Source: an uncultured Prevotella sp. (lineage in GTDB: Bacteria; Bacteroidota; Bacteroidia; Bacteroidales; Bacteroidaceae). Taken from it: a stretch of 48,607 nt of DNA. The stretch spans positions 1 through 48,607 of the forward strand of contig CAJOLE010000031.1 in assembly GCA_905235325.1 (NCBI GenBank), in the 5' to 3' direction. This document shows, piece after piece, positions 35,545 to 44,154 of the stretch (the first letter of the stretch is position 1; every line of letters starts with the position of its first letter). Both the position numbers and the translations under genes were made by a program. The notes beneath the pieces are model-generated. The model did no database searches and was not told the origin of the DNA. It worked only from the letters and a program-made list of their open reading frames with translations.

Positions 35545-35666
35545 CGTTTTTATGCTTTAGAATTGTTTAACAACTGCAAGTTATTTTGCTGGAGCTGACG
35601 TGTCCTTACGTCACGGTCAGCACCGATTTGTCATGCAAGGACATGTGACCTTCCGCTCTGACGCTG
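35545..35666 (-). promoter_or_regulatory. Structured 5' leader of the Lys-rich protein gene
   Basis: A stem of ten pairs with one mismatch joins 35598-35607 (ACGTGTCCTT) and 35637-35646 (AAGGACATGT). Inside it CGGT-CAGC-ACCG (35614-35625) forms a small hairpin. The leader is about 110-120 nt, long for this genome. It is followed by an AT-rich 50-nt stretch to the ATG. No riboswitch class is recognised. Confidence 0.5.
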
Positions 35667-35674
35667 CAAAAGTA
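35667..35674 (-). promoter_or_regulatory. -7 promoter box of the Lys-rich protein gene
   Basis: TACTTTTG on the minus strand fits TAnnTTTG. TTTA at 35697-35694 lies 19 bp upstream as a one-mismatch -33 box. Confidence 0.6.
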
Positions 35675-35751
35675 CTAAAAAGAATCCGTTCAATAAACAT
35701 CCGCAAGGGTTTATGCCCGCGTTTTTTAGTATTTTTAAGGTTCAACGATAA

Positions 35752-37755
35752 CTAAATCTTATTCAGGTCGACAGACAGGCCGACGCTGAAGGACGTGCCG
35801 GTGGTCAGCGGCGAATAATAGTAATATGACTTCGGCTTGTAGTTGAAGATATTATCGACGGCCGTGTTCACGGTGATGCCGCGCCAGAGGTGGTGCTGCA
35901 GCATCAGACGCCAGATAGTGTAGCCCTGGTCAACGTCGTTGCGCCCCGACTGTGGCTTGCCCTGACTGCGCCCCGAGAGAGCCGCGTCGAGGGCATAGCA
36001 GCGCGCGAAGCGGTGGCCGTAGCCTATACGCCAAGTCATGGAGTGAGGCCGGGGCTGATTGAACTCCGAGAAGAAGACGTCGCCCGACTCGCGCAGCCAC
36101 GAATAGTTAATCTTCAGCGACAGCCCGCAGTCCCAGACGTGGCCCATGCTGAAATCCACACCCCAGACGGTGACGCCGTCTTCGTTCCAGTAGAGCGCAC
36201 TCTCCATGCCGTCGTAGAGTCCGCCGTCGATGGTTGTGATGCGCTTGTCGAAGATGTTGCAGTAGCCCATGAGCGTGAAGTTGTAGCGTCCGTCCATGAA
36301 TCCGCCGTTGCTGATGCGGTTCGTGCGCTCGAGGGCGACGTTGAAGTTGTGGCTCTTCTCCGGCTTCAGGTCGGGGTTTCCCCGGAGCAGGTAGCCCATG
36401 TTGCCCATGTCGTAGAACATATACATCTCTTTCAGCGTAGGGGCGCGGAAACCGCTGGCATAGTTGGCGCGGAAGGTCATCCACGGCTGCTTGTACACCA
36501 CGGCGAGGCGCTCGGTGAGGGCCTGCTGTGATGAGGCTGAGAAGTAGTCGTAGCGGACGCTGCCCACCACGTTGAGCTGCTCAGTTATATTCCAGTCGAA
36601 CTGGGCATAGCCGTCGAAGTTGCCCTGCGAGTGGCTGGTGCCCGCAACGAACTGATAGGTCGAGAGGTAGTCGTTGAGGTAGTCGCCGCCCACGAGGAGC
36701 GTGTTCTTGCCGACCTGATGGCTGTAGAGTGCGTGAACGACGTGCTGCCGGTTGCTGTAGTCGTGGTCGTGGGTGCGCGTGCCGTCAGGCGTGAAGTTGG
36801 CCTTGTCGTACTGGTCGAAGGCATACGACAGCTCCAGATGGCGGTCGGCATTCCAGGCATACCGGCTCTTCAGCCCGGCACTGTAGCCGTTGAAGTGGTA
36901 GTCGTAGGTGTCGCGCTCGCTGGTGCGGAAGAAGTAGCTGCCGCGGCCGGTGAGCGTCAGCCGGTCGGTGGCGCGCCACGTGAGCCGCTCCTTGACGTTG
37001 TAGGTCTTCTGCCCGTAGAGCCGGCTGAGGTTGGAGTCGTCCTGCAGCACCGACTCATCGTAGGGCAGTCCCTTCGCCTTCTTCATCAGTTCGGCCGCAA
37101 TCTCCTCCGGGGAGTGCGCCTTGGGCAGGTCGACAGGGTCGATGCTGGTGTGCTGGAAGTTGGTCTGCGAGTTCCATTTCGCCGTGTTGAACGAGAAGCC
37201 GGCACCGTGGCGCCACTCATGGCCGAAGGTGCTGTAGCGCGAGTTGGCATTGGCCGTCCACGGCTCAAGGTTCTCGCGGCTGATGATGTTGACCACGCCG
37301 CCCACGGCATTGGAGCCATAGAGGGCCGACGAAGCACCCTTCACAATCTCTATGCGCCCGACGTTGTCGAGGTTCATGCGGTTGTAGTCTGCATTGTCCA
37401 TCGTCTCGCCGGCCATGCGCTCGCCGTCGACGAGGAAGAGGACGGCATTGCCGCCGAAGCCGCTCATGCGGAGCGACGTCTCCTGACTCATAGCGAAGCC
37501 GAACTCCAAGCCCGGAATCTCGTGCGTCAGCATATCCTGGATGTTGGTGGCATCGGCCATCTTGATGTCGTGGAGCGTTATCAGCCGCGTGACGACAGGG
37601 GCATCCTTCAGCGCCTTGGGCGAATGGGTGGCGGTGACGACGACGGGGTCAAGACTGACGGAGTCGCGGAAGTCGGTCTGCGCAGAAAGCGGAATAGCCG
37701 GCACGGCCAGGGCCATGCCAGCTAAAAGGTGTCTCTTCAAGCACGCTGTCACCAC
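35752..37755 (-). CDS. TonB-dependent outer-membrane receptor, HmuR-like
   Basis: 667-residue receptor without the CarboxypepD-like extension typical of SusC. A signal peptide (about 1-25) is followed by VVVTATHSPKALKDAPVVT (TonB box and plug start), the plug with GNAVLFLVDGERM and GSNAVGGVVNIISR, then the beta-barrel ending in ...FSVGLSVDLNKI. FRAP and NPDL motifs occur near 437-460, as in heme and hemoglobin receptors such as HmuR, though the histidine usually between them is not obvious. The start is a GTG at 37755 just after the lipoprotein stop; a TTG at 37740 is an alternative. Last gene of a four-gene operon. Confidence 0.85.
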   Translation of the reverse strand: MVTACLKRHLLAGMALAVPAIPLSAQTDFRDSVSLDPVVVTATHSPKALKDAPVVTRLITLHDIKMADATNIQDMLTHEIPGLEFGFAMSQETSLRMSGFGGNAVLFLVDGERMAGETMDNADYNRMNLDNVGRIEIVKGASSALYGSNAVGGVVNIISRENLEPWTANANSRYSTFGHEWRHGAGFSFNTAKWNSQTNFQHTSIDPVDLPKAHSPEEIAAELMKKAKGLPYDESVLQDDSNLSRLYGQKTYNVKERLTWRATDRLTLTGRGSYFFRTSERDTYDYHFNGYSAGLKSRYAWNADRHLELSYAFDQYDKANFTPDGTRTHDHDYSNRQHVVHALYSHQVGKNTLLVGGDYLNDYLSTYQFVAGTSHSQGNFDGYAQFDWNITEQLNVVGSVRYDYFSASSQQALTERLAVVYKQPWMTFRANYASGFRAPTLKEMYMFYDMGNMGYLLRGNPDLKPEKSHNFNVALERTNRISNGGFMDGRYNFTLMGYCNIFDKRITTIDGGLYDGMESALYWNEDGVTVWGVDFSMGHVWDCGLSLKINYSWLRESGDVFFSEFNQPRPHSMTWRIGYGHRFARCYALDAALSGRSQGKPQSGRNDVDQGYTIWRLMLQHHLWRGITVNTAVDNIFNYKPKSYYYYSPLTTGTSFSVGLSVDLNKI

Positions 37756-38259
37756 TTACTTCTTGTCTCCTGTAAAAGTGGTTTCCATAGCCATCGGCAT
37801 ATTGCCGTACTTCAAAGAGAAGGTCACGGCAGCGGCCTTGCCTTTAGGGGTATCTTCGAAAGCTACGGCCAAATTACTGATAGTGTAGGCTTTCTCGTCG
37901 CCGGAGGCATTGATCACCGTTCCAGCATAGGAAGCGAGTGTTCCGACAATGCTGTTGCCAACCTTTGACAAGGGGATGTTCTTCACAGGGAGTTCTGGAA
38001 TAAGCATCATGCCACTCTCGCCTGACTGGGGAATGACCATGTCAATAGAAGTGTCAGAGGCTTTAGCAAAGGCATAGGTCGAGGTGCCGTTTGACGACTC
38101 ATCGCCCATGACCATGATGATTTCCTGACCTGTATAGGTGCCCACTACCTGTGCGGCCAGGGCCTCCTCCTGGTCGTCGTCGTCACTACTGCATGAACTC
38201 ATGCCGAACACGATTGCCATCGTGGCAACCATAACTGTCATAAATCGTTTGAACTTCAT
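37756..38259 (-). CDS. Calycin-like lipoprotein
   Basis: 167-residue lipoprotein. The lipobox ends at Cys22-23 region (GMSSCSS) and is followed by an acidic stretch (SSDDDDQEE), which in Bacteroidetes can promote surface export. The rest is beta-rich with VGTYTG at the first strand, as in calycin-like domains of Bacteroidales. It sits directly before the TonB receptor (stop and start adjacent), so it is probably the surface partner that captures the same ligand. The ligand is unknown. Confidence 0.78.
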   Translation of the reverse strand: MKFKRFMTVMVATMAIVFGMSSCSSDDDDQEEALAAQVVGTYTGQEIIMVMGDESSNGTSTYAFAKASDTSIDMVIPQSGESGMMLIPELPVKNIPLSKVGNSIVGTLASYAGTVINASGDEKAYTISNLAVAFEDTPKGKAAAVTFSLKYGNMPMAMETTFTGDKK

Positions 38260-38304
38260 AAATGTTTAATTGATTAAATGATTACCTAATGTATAGTAAA
38301 GCTT

Positions 38305-39096
38305 CTATTTCTCCGTACTCAACTGCTGGTTGGCGTAGTCATACTCCGAACCGTAGGCACTGTGCGGAATGCTGAAGACGACAATCATGAACAGCACTGC
38401 AAGAGCGACGACCCAACGGTTGTGCTTCCACTTCAGAGTGGCAAGAGCCACCATAAAGAACAGGAACGACAGAAGGGTTTTGTTGTCGGTCAGATCGGTG
38501 CCGTAGGGGAATCCCGTCCACCAAGGGCCGAAAGCGGAATGCTGCACGAGCGGCCCGAAGATGAAGCCGCCTACGAACAAGGTGGCCGCCGTCGCCTTCA
38601 GCCAACTGCTGTACGGCTTGCCCGTGACGACCAGCAGGAACGTATAGACGGCCAGCAGCATCGCGGCAAACATCAGCAGGATATGTGGCACCAGTATGCC
38701 GGCGGGCACGTCGTTGCGGAAACGTATCACGACGGGGTCGTCGGCTGAATAGTCCTGCCCGCCGACGGTAATGTAATACTGCAGCTTGCCTGCAACGGGC
38801 TGTACCGGCAACGAGGCTTGCCACGCACCGTCAGTAAAACTGAAATCCACGGTAGTATATGCGTCCGCCGTAGGATAGCGGCGGAAGTGCAGCTGCGACT
38901 TGACACCCTGAGGCACGCCTTTCAGCACGACCGCCTCGTCGTGCCTGACCCCACTCCTCGGCAACTTTATCTTGTAACGCTCACCGCTGAGTTCCACGGT
39001 CACACGCTTGGGGTAAGTGGGACCCGTCATGCGCTGGTAGATACACAAGGCCAGCGTGATGACGACGGCCAAAAGCCAACAGAGTGATTTCTTCAT
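38305..39096 (-). CDS. Membrane protein with periplasmic beta-domain and His-bearing helices
   Basis: 263 residues. An N-terminal membrane anchor (about 5-22) leads to a periplasmic Ig-like domain (about 30-130) and four further helices at about 134-157, 163-185, 206-225 and 230-247. Histidines sit at helix ends (VPHILL, LVQHSAFGPWW, KHNRW, IPHSAYG), a layout compatible with b-heme or quinone binding, but this is only inference. Its start overlaps the M28 peptidase stop (ATGA), and the calycin lipoprotein gene follows after 45 bp. I do not recognise the family by name. Confidence 0.65.
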   Translation of the reverse strand: MKKSLCWLLAVVITLALCIYQRMTGPTYPKRVTVELSGERYKIKLPRSGVRHDEAVVLKGVPQGVKSQLHFRRYPTADAYTTVDFSFTDGAWQASLPVQPVAGKLQYYITVGGQDYSADDPVVIRFRNDVPAGILVPHILLMFAAMLLAVYTFLLVVTGKPYSSWLKATAATLFVGGFIFGPLVQHSAFGPWWTGFPYGTDLTDNKTLLSFLFFMVALATLKWKHNRWVVALAVLFMIVVFSIPHSAYGSEYDYANQQLSTEK

Positions 39097-40358
39097 TTGA
39101 CAGGGGGAGTTAAGTGAACTTGAAAAACGATGGTCTCGTCGCCGCGAAGCACCTTCACGGGAACGGTGGTGCCGGGCTGAAGCTCGGCCAGGCGCTCCAT
39201 ATACTCATTGATGTCCTTCAGGGGCTTGCCGTCGATTGCCTGAATGATGTCGCCGCTACGGATTCCGGCATTGTGCGCAGGCTTGCCGGCCACCACAATG
39301 TCGGCACGGAGACCGGGGATGGTGCTGGCACCCATGACGTCGGGCATGAGACCCAGAGTGACCTTGAACTTGGCATGACTCATCGTCTGACTGCTTGGCA
39401 CGCTGATGTAATCGGGGGCCTGGGGCATGGCCGCCAGTCGGGCGACCAGCTCTTGCGTGAAGTCCAAGGTCTGCTGCATACCGTCGTAGTTCAACGTCGA
39501 AGGCACGTCGGCAGGGGTGTGATACTCCATGTGGCCACCCGTCGTGAGAAAGAGTACCGGGATGTCGGCGGCAACGAACGATGCCTGGTCGCTGGGGCCG
39601 TAGCCGTCGGGGACGCAGCTGACGCGCAGGCCGGTCTGCTCTGCCACATCCTCAACCATCGCCTTAAAGCTGCTGCTGGTTCCCGTGCCCGACACGCTCA
39701 TGGCCTTGTCGCGCATACGCCCCACCATATCGAGGTTCACCATCGCCACAATACCTTTCACATCCTGCGGCAGGTTGATGCGGTGCTTGTCGTCGTGCTT
39801 CATCCAGTCGAGGAATTGCTTGGAACCGACAAGGCCCTGCTCTTCGGCACCGAAGAATGCGAAGATGATGCTCCGCGGCGAACCGGCCTTCCTGAAGTGG
39901 CGGGCCAGTTCGAGCACCACGGCATCGCCGCTGGCATTGTCGTCGGCACCGGGGTGTACGCCCAACGTGTCGGGCCGACGCGAGCCGGAGCCTTCGCCGC
40001 CCATGCCCAGATGGTCGTAATGCGAACCGACGACGATGTATTCGTTTCGGAGGCGCTTGTCTTTGCCGGGAACGACGGCGATGATGTTGTGGGTGGTACG
40101 CTGCTCCGTCTTCCCGTATGTGAAGTCATGGTAGAAGCCCTTGTTCTTCTTCTCCCTGACCACCCGCTTGAACTTCAGCTTGCGCAGCTTGTCGGCAATG
40201 AACTCTGAGGCAAGGGTATCGCCACGGGTGGCTGGGAATCGGCCGCCAAGCTCCTGCGAAGCAAGATATTCCACCGTCTGCCTCATGTCGGCCTGCCTTT
40301 GAGCGTGCATCTGCACGACAAGGATGACAGCCAGGGATATTAAAACGTATTTCTTCAT
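39093..40358 (-). CDS. Secreted M28-family metallopeptidase with C-terminal PDZ domain
   Basis: 421 residues with a signal peptide (1-20, cleavage after MHA). The two-zinc peptidase shows all ligands: H in GSHYDHLG, D in GADDNASG, EE in GAEEQG, D in NLDMVGR and H in GGHMEYHTPAD. A PDZ domain (about 325-420) has GIRSGDIIQAIDGKPL. The family contains aminopeptidases. The ATG at 40358 is used; the longer frame overlaps the promoter. It is the first gene of a four-gene operon with the membrane protein, calycin lipoprotein and TonB receptor, suggesting peptide processing linked to uptake. Confidence 0.9.
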   Translation of the reverse strand: MKKYVLISLAVILVVQMHAQRQADMRQTVEYLASQELGGRFPATRGDTLASEFIADKLRKLKFKRVVREKKNKGFYHDFTYGKTEQRTTHNIIAVVPGKDKRLRNEYIVVGSHYDHLGMGGEGSGSRRPDTLGVHPGADDNASGDAVVLELARHFRKAGSPRSIIFAFFGAEEQGLVGSKQFLDWMKHDDKHRINLPQDVKGIVAMVNLDMVGRMRDKAMSVSGTGTSSSFKAMVEDVAEQTGLRVSCVPDGYGPSDQASFVAADIPVLFLTTGGHMEYHTPADVPSTLNYDGMQQTLDFTQELVARLAAMPQAPDYISVPSSQTMSHAKFKVTLGLMPDVMGASTIPGLRADIVVAGKPAHNAGIRSGDIIQAIDGKPLKDINEYMERLAELQPGTTVPVKVLRGDETIVFQVHLTPPVK

Positions 40359-40385
40359 CTTTCCGGCATTGTTTGAAACCGGCTG

Positions 40386-40393
40386 CAAAGGTA
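40386..40393 (-). promoter_or_regulatory. -7 promoter box of the M28-TonB operon
   Basis: TACCTTTG on the minus strand matches the consensus and leaves a leader of about 20-25 nt before the ATG at 40358. The -33 region is poor. Confidence 0.65.
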
Positions 40394-40511
40394 CGGAGTT
40401 CTTTCGTAACACGCAATCCTTATTTATGATGATTTCACGCTACCTCGGCGCGGTTGTTACTGGCAAAGAAATGTCCGGGCCGCGCTGCTACAAGAAAAAA
40501 ACACTGAAAAC

Positions 40512-40543
40512 GTTGGCTATATGAAAACAATTTGCTACCTTTG
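40512..40543 (+). promoter_or_regulatory. Promoter of the NfnAB-like fusion gene
   Basis: GTTG (40512-40515, one mismatch to TTTG), a 20-bp spacer and TACCTTTG (40536-40543). The leader to the preferred ATG at 40585 is about 37 nt. Confidence 0.75.
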
Positions 40544-40584
40544 CACCCAACTTAGTAGGCAGAATGATACAAACAAATACCAAT

Positions 40585-42939
40585 ATGAATAAAATCGTCA
40601 GAAAAGAACAGTTTTCCGAGAAGGTTTTCCTCTTCGAGATTGAGGCTCCATTGATAGCCAAAAGCCGCAAGGCGGGCAACTTCGTCATTGTCCGCGTCGA
40701 CAAGAAGGGCGAGCGTATGCCGCTGACCATTGCGGGGGCTGACATTGAGCGTGGCACCATCACGCTCGTGGTCCAGATGGTGGGCCTGTCAAGCAAGAAG
40801 CTCTGTGCCCTCAACGAGGGTGAGTATATTGCCGACGTGGTGGGCCCGCTGGGCAACCCTACCCACATCGAGAAGTATGGCACGGTGGTCTGTGCTGGCG
40901 GTGGCTTGGGCGTGGCTCCGATGCTGCCCATCATCCAGGCACTGAAGAAGGCCGGCAACCGCGTGCTCAGCGTCATGGCCGGACGTTCGAAGGATTTAAT
41001 TATATTAGAGAATAAGGTACGCGAGTCGTCCGACGAGGTCATCATCATGACCGACGACGGCTCTTACGGCGAGAAGGGCGTGGTGACCGTCGGCATCGAG
41101 AAGTTCATCGAGCAGGAGCACGTCGACAAGGTATTTGCCATCGGCCCTCCCATCATGATGAAGTTCTCGAACCTCACGGCACAGAAGCACAACATTCCAT
41201 GCGAGGTCAGCCTGAACACCATCATGGTCGACGGTACGGGTATGTGCGGCGCCTGCCGACTGACCATCGGCGGCAAGACGAAGTTCGTCTGCATCGACGG
41301 CCCGGAATTCGACGGCGCCCTCGTCGACTGGGACGAAATGTTCAAGCGCATGGGCACCTTCAAGCGCGCCGAGCAGGAAGAGCTGGAGCACTACGAAGAG
41401 CACTTAGCCAGTGCCACCGTGCCCGAAGCTTCTCCCTCGGGAACCACAGACATCGTCATGGACAATGACCCCACGAACGATACCATCGAGGCGCTTACCG
41501 ACAAGAAAGCCGCTTGGCGCCAGGAGTTGCGCACAGCCATGAAGCCGAAGGAGCGTATGCAGATTGAGCGCGTGGTGATGCCGGAACTCGACCCCGTCTA
41601 TCGCGCCACCACCCGCACGGAGGAAGTGAACATCGGCCTGACCAAGGAGATGGCCATGCAGGAGGCCAAGCGCTGTCTGGACTGCCCCAAGCCGTCGTGC
41701 ATCGAGGGCTGCCCTGTCAGCATCGACATTCCTTCGTTCGTCAAGAATATCGAGCGCGGACAGTTCCTCGCTGCCGCCAAGGTGCTGAAGAATACGTCGT
41801 CGCTGCCGGCCGTCTGTGGCCGCGTCTGCCCGCAGGAGAAGCAGTGCGAGAGCAAGTGTATTCACCTGAAGAGTGGCGGCAAGCCCGTGGCCATTGGCTA
41901 TCTGGAGCGCTTCGCCGCCGACTATGAGCGCGAGAGCGGCAACATCAGTATGCCAGAGATTGCACCCTCGAACGGCATCAAGGTGGCCGTTGTTGGCTCC
42001 GGGCCTGCCGGTCTGTCGTTTGCCGGCGATATGGTGAAGAAGGGCTACGACGTCTATGTCTTCGAGGCACTTCACGAGATTGGCGGCGTGCTGAAATATG
42101 GTATTCCCGAATTCCGTCTGCCAAACAAGATTGTCGACGTGGAAATCGAGAATCTGGCTAAGATGGGCGTCCACTTCCAGACCGATGTCATCGTTGGTAA
42201 AACCATTAGTGTTGAGCAACTTGAGAAAGATGGCTTCAAGGGAATCTTTGTAGGTTCTGGTGCCGGTCTGCCAAACTTCATGAACATCCCGGGCGAGAAT
42301 GCCATCAACATCATGTCGTCGAACGAATACCTGACGCGCGTGAACCTGATGGACGCTGCCAACCCCACTACCGACACGCCTATCAACTTCGGCAAGAACG
42401 TGCTCGTCGTCGGCGGCGGCAACACAGCTATGGACTCCTGCCGCACAGCAAAGCGACTGGGGGGCAACGTGACGCTCGTCTACCGACGCTCTGAGCAGGA
42501 GATGCCTGCCCGACTGGAGGAAGTGAAGCACGCCAAGGAGGAGGGCATCGACTTCCTGACCCTGCACAACCCCATCGAATACATTGCCGACGAGCAGGGA
42601 GCCGTCTGCAAGGCCGTATTGCAGGTGATGGAACTGGGCGAGCCTGACGCAAGTGGCCGCCGATCGCCTGTGCCCATTGAGGGCAAGACGGTGACGCTCG
42701 ACGTCGACCAGGTCATCGTTGCCGTTGGCGTAAGCCCCAACCCACTCGTGCCGAAGTCTATCGAGGGACTGGAGCTTGGCCGCAAGAACACGATAGCCGT
42801 CAACGAGGGTATGCAGTCGTCGCGCCTCGAAATCTTCGCCGGCGGCGACATCGTCCGCGGCGGTGCCACCGTCATCCTCGCTATGGGCGACGGTCGCCGC
42901 GCCGCCCAGAACATGGATGAATTCCTGCAGTCTAAATAG
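40585..42939 (+). CDS. Fused NfnA/NfnB-like NADH-dependent ferredoxin:NADP+ oxidoreductase (annotated also as SudAB or GltD fusion)
   Basis: 784 residues joining two proteins that are separate in Thermotoga and Clostridium. The first 280 residues are an FNR-like flavin domain with GGGLGVAPML and a [2Fe-2S] site, D217, C221, C224 and C236; Nfn is known to use one Asp and three Cys. The rest is a GltD-like subunit with two [4Fe-4S] regions (CLDCPKPSCIEGCP, CGRVCPQEKQCESKC), an FAD loop (GSGPAGLSFAG) and an NADPH loop (GGGNTAMDS). The family can bifurcate electrons between NAD(H), NADP(H) and ferredoxin; ferredoxin reduced by IorAB could be a substrate. An upstream ATG at 40564 is possible. Confidence 0.85.
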   Translation: MNKIVRKEQFSEKVFLFEIEAPLIAKSRKAGNFVIVRVDKKGERMPLTIAGADIERGTITLVVQMVGLSSKKLCALNEGEYIADVVGPLGNPTHIEKYGTVVCAGGGLGVAPMLPIIQALKKAGNRVLSVMAGRSKDLIILENKVRESSDEVIIMTDDGSYGEKGVVTVGIEKFIEQEHVDKVFAIGPPIMMKFSNLTAQKHNIPCEVSLNTIMVDGTGMCGACRLTIGGKTKFVCIDGPEFDGALVDWDEMFKRMGTFKRAEQEELEHYEEHLASATVPEASPSGTTDIVMDNDPTNDTIEALTDKKAAWRQELRTAMKPKERMQIERVVMPELDPVYRATTRTEEVNIGLTKEMAMQEAKRCLDCPKPSCIEGCPVSIDIPSFVKNIERGQFLAAAKVLKNTSSLPAVCGRVCPQEKQCESKCIHLKSGGKPVAIGYLERFAADYERESGNISMPEIAPSNGIKVAVVGSGPAGLSFAGDMVKKGYDVYVFEALHEIGGVLKYGIPEFRLPNKIVDVEIENLAKMGVHFQTDVIVGKTISVEQLEKDGFKGIFVGSGAGLPNFMNIPGENAINIMSSNEYLTRVNLMDAANPTTDTPINFGKNVLVVGGGNTAMDSCRTAKRLGGNVTLVYRRSEQEMPARLEEVKHAKEEGIDFLTLHNPIEYIADEQGAVCKAVLQVMELGEPDASGRRSPVPIEGKTVTLDVDQVIVAVGVSPNPLVPKSIEGLELGRKNTIAVNEGMQSSRLEIFAGGDIVRGGATVILAMGDGRRAAQNMDEFLQSK

Positions 42940-42950
42940 TTGTTCTGTAT

Positions 42951-42969
42951 GTTGCGATGCCATCGCAAC
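42951..42969. repeat. Perfect 9-bp palindrome between the Nfn-like and DUF486 genes
   Basis: GTTGCGATG and CATCGCAAC flank one base. It could form a 7-bp stem with 5-nt loop or serve as a protein-binding site. There is no T-run, so it is not a standard terminator. It lies 15 bp before the DUF486 start. Confidence 0.7.
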
Positions 42970-42984
42970 CACCACCACCGAACC

Positions 42985-43353
42985 ATGAACGGACTATATA
43001 CCATCTTACTGCTCATACTAAGCAACGTCTTCATGACGCTTGCTTGGTATGGGCATCTTAAATTGTCGGAGGCGGGCGTCAGCAACAACTGGCCGCTGCT
43101 CGGCGTCATCGTATTCTCGTGGGGCATCGCCTTCTTAGAGTACTGCTGTCAGGTGCCTGCCAACCGTATGGGATTCATCGGCAACGGCGGACCATTCACG
43201 CTGGTTCAGCTGAAGGTTGTCCAGGAGTGCATCTCGCTGGCGGTCTTCGCCGTCATTGCCAACATCATGTTCCAAGGACAGAACCTGCACTGGAACCACA
43301 TCCTGGCATTCCTCTTCATCATACTTGCCGTCTATCTGGTCTTCATGAAATGA
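42985..43353 (+). CDS. DUF486 (DMT-superfamily) small membrane protein
   Basis: 122 residues with four hydrophobic helices, the short DMT-superfamily type known as DUF486. Conserved are SNVFMTLAWYGHLK (about 10-23), QVPANRMG mid-protein and the helix ending AVYLVFMK. The family has no established substrate. The ATG at 42985 is chosen because upstream codons encode a His/Arg-rich tail made of the palindrome. It ends overlapping the next start (ATGA). Confidence 0.87.
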   Translation: MNGLYTILLLILSNVFMTLAWYGHLKLSEAGVSNNWPLLGVIVFSWGIAFLEYCCQVPANRMGFIGNGGPFTLVQLKVVQECISLAVFAVIANIMFQGQNLHWNHILAFLFIILAVYLVFMK

Positions 43354-44093
43354 AAACCGGTAAGGAACAACTCTTCAAACGGCTCAACGACCGGTTTGTC
43401 CGTGCCTTCGCCACATACAGGCTACTTGAGGACGATGACTATGTGCTCGTTGGACTTTCCGGTGGAAAGGACTCGCTGCTGCTGACGGAACTGCTGGCTA
43501 AACGCGCACGCATTGACCACCCACGCTTCCGCGTCGCGGCCGTCCACGTCCGTATGGAGAACATCAGCTACGAGACCTCTGCTGACTACCTGCAGCAGTT
43601 CTGCTCGTCACTCGACGTTCCCTTCCACCTCGTCACCACCCGTTTTGATGATGTTCCTGACACTGCTGCGTCAGTCAAGCCCAAGCCGCCTTGCTTCCTC
43701 TGCTCCTGGCACCGCCGCAAGCAGCTCTTCAACCTCGCCCAGCAACTCGGATGCAACAAGATTGCACTGGGCCACCATCGCGACGACATCATCCACACCA
43801 CGCTGATGAACCTGACGTTTCAAGGCCGCTTCGACACGATGCCTGCCCTGCTGCGTATGCGCAAGATGCCCCTCACAATCATCCGACCGCTCTGCCTCAT
43901 CGACGAGGCCGATATACGACGCTACGCCGAACTCTGCGGCTACCAGAAACTGGTAAAACTCTGTCCCCACGAGCGCGACACGAACCGCGCTGCCATTGCA
44001 GAAATCTATAACCGCATAGAGCAGATGAATCCTGAAGCCCGCTTTTCTATCTGGAGAGCGTTGGAGCAGGAGGGTAAATTGACTAATGAATAA
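43350..44093 (+). CDS. TtcA/TilS-like PP-loop ATPase, probable tRNA 2-thiocytidine synthase
   Basis: 247-residue PP-loop enzyme. SGGKDS (about 36-41) binds ATP. PPCFLCSWHRRK (about 111-122) carries the CxxC that in TtcA holds an iron-sulfur cluster, and GHHRDD follows (about 141-146). These mark the TtcA branch, which thiolates cytidine 32 of some tRNAs. It is shorter than E. coli TtcA (311). Translation is coupled to the DUF486 gene by an ATGA overlap. Confidence 0.85.
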   Translation: MKTGKEQLFKRLNDRFVRAFATYRLLEDDDYVLVGLSGGKDSLLLTELLAKRARIDHPRFRVAAVHVRMENISYETSADYLQQFCSSLDVPFHLVTTRFDDVPDTAASVKPKPPCFLCSWHRRKQLFNLAQQLGCNKIALGHHRDDIIHTTLMNLTFQGRFDTMPALLRMRKMPLTIIRPLCLIDEADIRRYAELCGYQKLVKLCPHERDTNRAAIAEIYNRIEQMNPEARFSIWRALEQEGKLTNE

Positions 44094-44154
44094 CAGAAAC
44101 GGGAGCGGGAACGTCTTGGTTGTCGTTGTCGTTTTCGTTGAACAGGGTGTCAGG

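Noticed and set aside
42940..42984. 15-codon N-terminal extension of the DUF486 protein
   Set aside because: It begins with TTG and encodes the intergenic palindrome as a Cys/His/Arg-rich string, unlike the hydrophobic start of this family.
43119..43349. 77-codon N-terminal extension of the TtcA-like protein
   Set aside because: It lies wholly inside the DUF486 gene in another frame and is Arg/His-rich shadow sequence. The ATG at 43350 gives the normal protein start and an ATGA overlap.
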